Positions 61,804-64,000 of a stretch of DNA of 64,000 nucleotides are shown here, in pieces; positions within the stretch are counted from its first letter, which is position 1, and the number at the start of each line of letters is the position of its first letter. The position numbers and the translations under genes were made by a program. Source of the stretch: Rhizoctonia solani (Eukaryota > Basidiomycota > Agaricomycetes > Cantharellales > Ceratobasidiaceae); contig NC_057372.1 in NCBI RefSeq assembly GCF_016906535.1, forward strand, positions 973,501 through 1,037,500, in the 5' to 3' direction. The notes beneath the pieces were generated by a model. That model did not search any database. It was not told the origin of the DNA and was given only the letters and a program-made list of their open reading frames with translations.

Positions 61804-62365
61804 ACACACTCGATACCAGGGAATTTATTCCCATTTTCTCGAATTTAAACGAAGGCAAACGGACAACATTTTCGATCACGTGACCCCGGCGCTTATATCA
61901 CACGCTAAGCGCCGAGCCACGTCCCTTTCCGCGCTTACCTCAGCACACGTAGCCACCTCCACCTGATGACATCACTATGACATGTTGGTGACACGCATGC
62001 ATGAGTAAGGCCGACTGCGGAGCGGGGTTCTTATTGGATTATATTTGATATAATGTATTTGTAATTAGTCACTCTGTAGAATATATAAGGAGGCCAACCG
62101 ACCATGGTAACACCCAGGTCAATTACCTCTTGTCGCATCCACCACTGTACGAGGGCCTTACAGCCCAGTAAGATACTTAGTTACACGCCTTAAGCGTTGT
62201 CCTCACTGTACATACGTAGCTCGCCGCCGCCTTACAGCGCGTGGACATCGTAGTTAGTTAGTTCGTTGTCGTAGGGTACCTCATCGCCGCCTTAAGCGGT
62301 TTACTGTATTAGTCACACGGCCATAAGCGCCCGCACCCTCGACGTCCTTACAGACGTCTAGGACA
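61796..62365 (+). repeat. Gyp-A9 3' LTR
   Basis: 570 bp, preceded by GGGGGGGCAG and followed by TSD GGAGG. Two bases shorter than the 5' LTR in a TA repeat near the promoter. Confidence 0.92.
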
Positions 62366-62370
62366 GGAGG

Positions 62371-62378
62371 TTATAACA
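62371..62378 (-). repeat. Gyp-B7 5' LTR, piece 3 of 3
   Basis: Last eight bases TTATAACA of the B LTR outside Gyp-A9, followed by TSD GCAAT and the resumed Gyp-B6 pol. Confidence 0.85.
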
Positions 62379-62383
62379 GCAAT

Positions 62384-64000
62384 AGTGGATTTCAAAGTTA
62401 AAATCGCTTAAGAATACGCGCCATTGGGCATGCCTGCGGTTGAATGTTCTGGCTTGCATCCAGTATTCCAAGTTTTGATGGTCCGTGAATACCTGTATGG
62501 GTCTATCCGTTGCTTCTAAGAAGATACGCCATTCCTCCAAGGCCTTAATGATGGCTAAGAGTTCCTTGTTGTGGGTGTTGTAATTGGCCTTGGCACCAGA
62601 GAAAGATTTTGACATGTAGGCTACCGGGTGTAGGCGGTTATTGTTTCCTCACTGACTCAAGATTGCTCCCATGGCTACGCCTGACGCATCTGTCTCTAGG
62701 TAATAAGGCAAATTGGGGTTTGAGTGGATCAGAACTGGCGCTTTGGTGACTAATGCCTTGAGTTCCTGGAAAGCCTGTTCTTCCAATACGTCCCATGACC
62801 AAGGGGACTCCTTCTTAGTGAGGTTATGGAGGGGGCGTGCCACAGAGCTAAAGTTGGGAATGAATTGCCTGAGGTAATTGACAAAACCTAGGAAAGCCTG
62901 GACCTGTTTGACCGTTTTGGGAGTGGGCCATGTTGTGACAGCTTCTACCTTCTTCTGGTCCATTGAGAACCTGGAGGGGGAAATGATAATGCCTAAGTAG
63001 TTGACCGTAGTAACGTGAAAATGGCACTTTGACAACTTGCAAAATAGCTGGTTCTTCATTAGGCGCAACAGTACTTCTCTGACGTGGTTAGGGTGGTCCT
63101 CTGGGTTCTCAGAGAAGATAAGGATGTTGTCCAGATAGATTACTACTGTCACGTCAATCAGATCTCTGAACAGGTTGTTCATGAAATGCTGGAAGGCAGC
63201 GGGGGCGTTGGTAAGACCAAAAGGCATGACCAAGTACTCAAAAAGGCCATATTTGGTTCTGAAAGCCGTTTTCCATTTGTCACCTTCCTTGATACGTACA
63301 TTATTGTACCCCCATCAGAGATCTAATTTGGTGAATACTTTAGTGTGCCTGAGTTTAGCCATGAGGTTGTCCTGTCTAGGGAGTGGATAAACGTTCTTGT
63401 GCGTGACGTCATTTAACTTCCTATAGTCAACTACCAATCTTAGTGAGCCATCTGCCTTCTTTACAAACATGACTGGAGCTCCGGCGGATGAGGTGCTGGG
63501 GCAAATCTTGCCCGTTGCCAATTCCTTGTCAATGTGTTGTTTCAACGCCTTAGATTCCGCATCCGTCATGCTGTATATGGGACCAGGGGTCAGTTTGGCG
63601 TCCAGGACAAGGTCTATAGAGATGTCATACTCCCTATGTGGAGGGAGGACCTTAAATTCTTCTTCTCCAAAGACTTTAGCAAACTCATGGTACTGAGGGG
63701 GGAGGTCTGCTAAAGGATCTGAGTCTGCTTCTTCTTTGGAGGCAATTTGAACTTGTTCAGGGAAGGTGACTAGTCCCTGTTGCCAATCAATCAAAGGAGC
63801 TTCTGCTGTTAACCATGTCATGCCTAGAATAGCTGGTGTGTTGCCTATGGGGCAAACAAGGAAAGGAATAGTGTGGTGGTGGCCATTGGCCAAGACTGCA
63901 AGTTGAACCTGGTGCCAAATGCAACCAGTCTGGGATATGGTACCATCTAGCATTCTCACTACTTGTGGATTTTTGAGTAGGGTTTTTGGGATTTTAAGTT
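62384..64000 (-). pseudogene. Gyp-B6 pol: protease-proximal part, RT and RNase H, cut by window edge
   Basis: Minus-strand frame with RT core ([26 protein letters not shown], Asn in the YLDD box) and RNase H (TDASGVAMGAILSQ; NYNTHNKELLAI). TGA at 63317-63315 (LDL-stop-WGYNN, Arg in relatives) and 62651-62649. It joins the integrase half at 37164 when Gyp-B7 is removed. Protease and gag continue past 64000. Confidence 0.88.

Larger units (their letters stand above)
55960..62365 (+). mobile_element. Gyp-A9: chromodomain gypsy element
   Basis: 6406 bp, LTRs 55960-56531 and 61796-62365, TSD GGAGG (55955-55959, 62366-62370), inserted eight bases from the end of the Gyp-B7 5' LTR. By eye ~2% LTR divergence. 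gag intact, pol with one TGA. Confidence 0.92.
37165..62378 (-). mobile_element. Gyp-B7: gypsy element hosting Rep-D, Gyp-A8 and Gyp-A9
   Basis: TSD GCAAT (37160-37164, 62379-62383) in the Gyp-B6 pol. 3' LTR 37165-37728 (564 bp). The 5' LTR is in three pieces, 48983-49295, 55717-55959 and 62371-62378; without duplicated target bases they sum to exactly 564 bp. One TGA in gag and one in pol. Confidence 0.92.
33474..64000 (-). mobile_element. Gyp-B6: gypsy element running off the window, host of F and Gyp-B7
   Basis: Antisense B element. 3' LTR at 33474-34035, then pol backwards: 34036-34125, 35655-37164 (after F) and 62384-64000 (after Gyp-B7). gag, leader and 5' LTR lie beyond 64000. Left flank TGTTG (33469-33473) cannot be compared with the other side. 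Two TGA stops in RT/RNase H. Confidence 0.9.

Noticed and set aside
7107..62378. CRISPR array or satellite interpretation of the many repeated blocks
   Set aside because: Repeats are LTRs of nested retroelements with TSDs; no regularly spaced short repeats were seen.

Overview
The window looks like a gene-poor, repeat-packed part of a basidiomycete genome. Host genes have many 42-61-nt GT-AG introns, and the retroelements are Ty3/gypsy chromoviruses of a type common in Agaricomycetes. My guess is Cantharellales (Rhizoctonia/Ceratobasidium-like); this is an inference from style, not from a marker gene. Only the first ~3.8 kb is ordinary genic DNA: the 3' exons of a SLAC1/TDT-family (C4-dicarboxylate/malate or sulfite) transporter on + (1-663), and a complete ten-exon secreted GH5 endoglucanase with a C-terminal CBM_X2-like module on - (1661-3784).

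From ~4184 to the right edge everything can be read as ONE decayed Ty1/copia element (Copia-1) inflated by nested insertions. Labels are mine: Gyp-A and Gyp-B are two self-primed chromodomain gypsy families; numbers are copies. Copia-1 is split by Gyp-A1 (7107-24731, TSD CATAT), a solo Gyp-B LTR (25034-25595, TSD ATATC), a solo Gyp-A LTR (25759-26781, TSD TCCAT), the recombinant Gyp-A3 (26945-33390, no matching TSD) and Gyp-B6 (33474 to beyond 64000). Gyp-A1 hosts Gyp-A2 (10174-16597, -, TSD GCACC) and Gyp-B4 (17572-23833, +, TSD AACTC). Gyp-B6 hosts element F (34126-35649, TSD GTTCC) and Gyp-B7 (37165-62378, -, TSD GCAAT). Gyp-B7 hosts Rep-D (42518-48635, TSD TGAGC), Gyp-A8 (49296-55711, -, TSD CAAAT) and Gyp-A9 (55960-62365, +, TSD GGAGG). 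Nesting is four levels deep.

Both gypsy families share one layout: LTR with TATA box, a 12-13-nt self-priming PBS directly after the LTR, a ~350-500-nt conserved leader, gag with a CCHC knuckle, pol (PR-RT-RNase H-IN-chromodomain) in the -1 frame, a G-rich polypurine tract and the 3' LTR. Gyp-B4 is the youngest and most intact. All 15 premature in-frame stops I found in these elements are TGA, mostly where relatives have Arg, indicating CpG-to-TpG decay.

The most unusual item is Rep-D. It is a 6.1-kb element with 464/465-bp TG...CA terminal direct repeats, a 5-bp TSD and a polypurine tract, but no recognisable reverse transcriptase. Antisense it carries an apparently intact, intron-containing gene for a CRESS-DNA-virus/geminivirus-type replication initiator (HUH nuclease plus SF3 helicase). 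Each terminal repeat carries a perfect 10-bp-stem, 9-nt-loop hairpin that resembles a rolling-circle origin. On the sense strand are a gag-like zinc-knuckle ORF and an unrecognised ~285-residue ORF.
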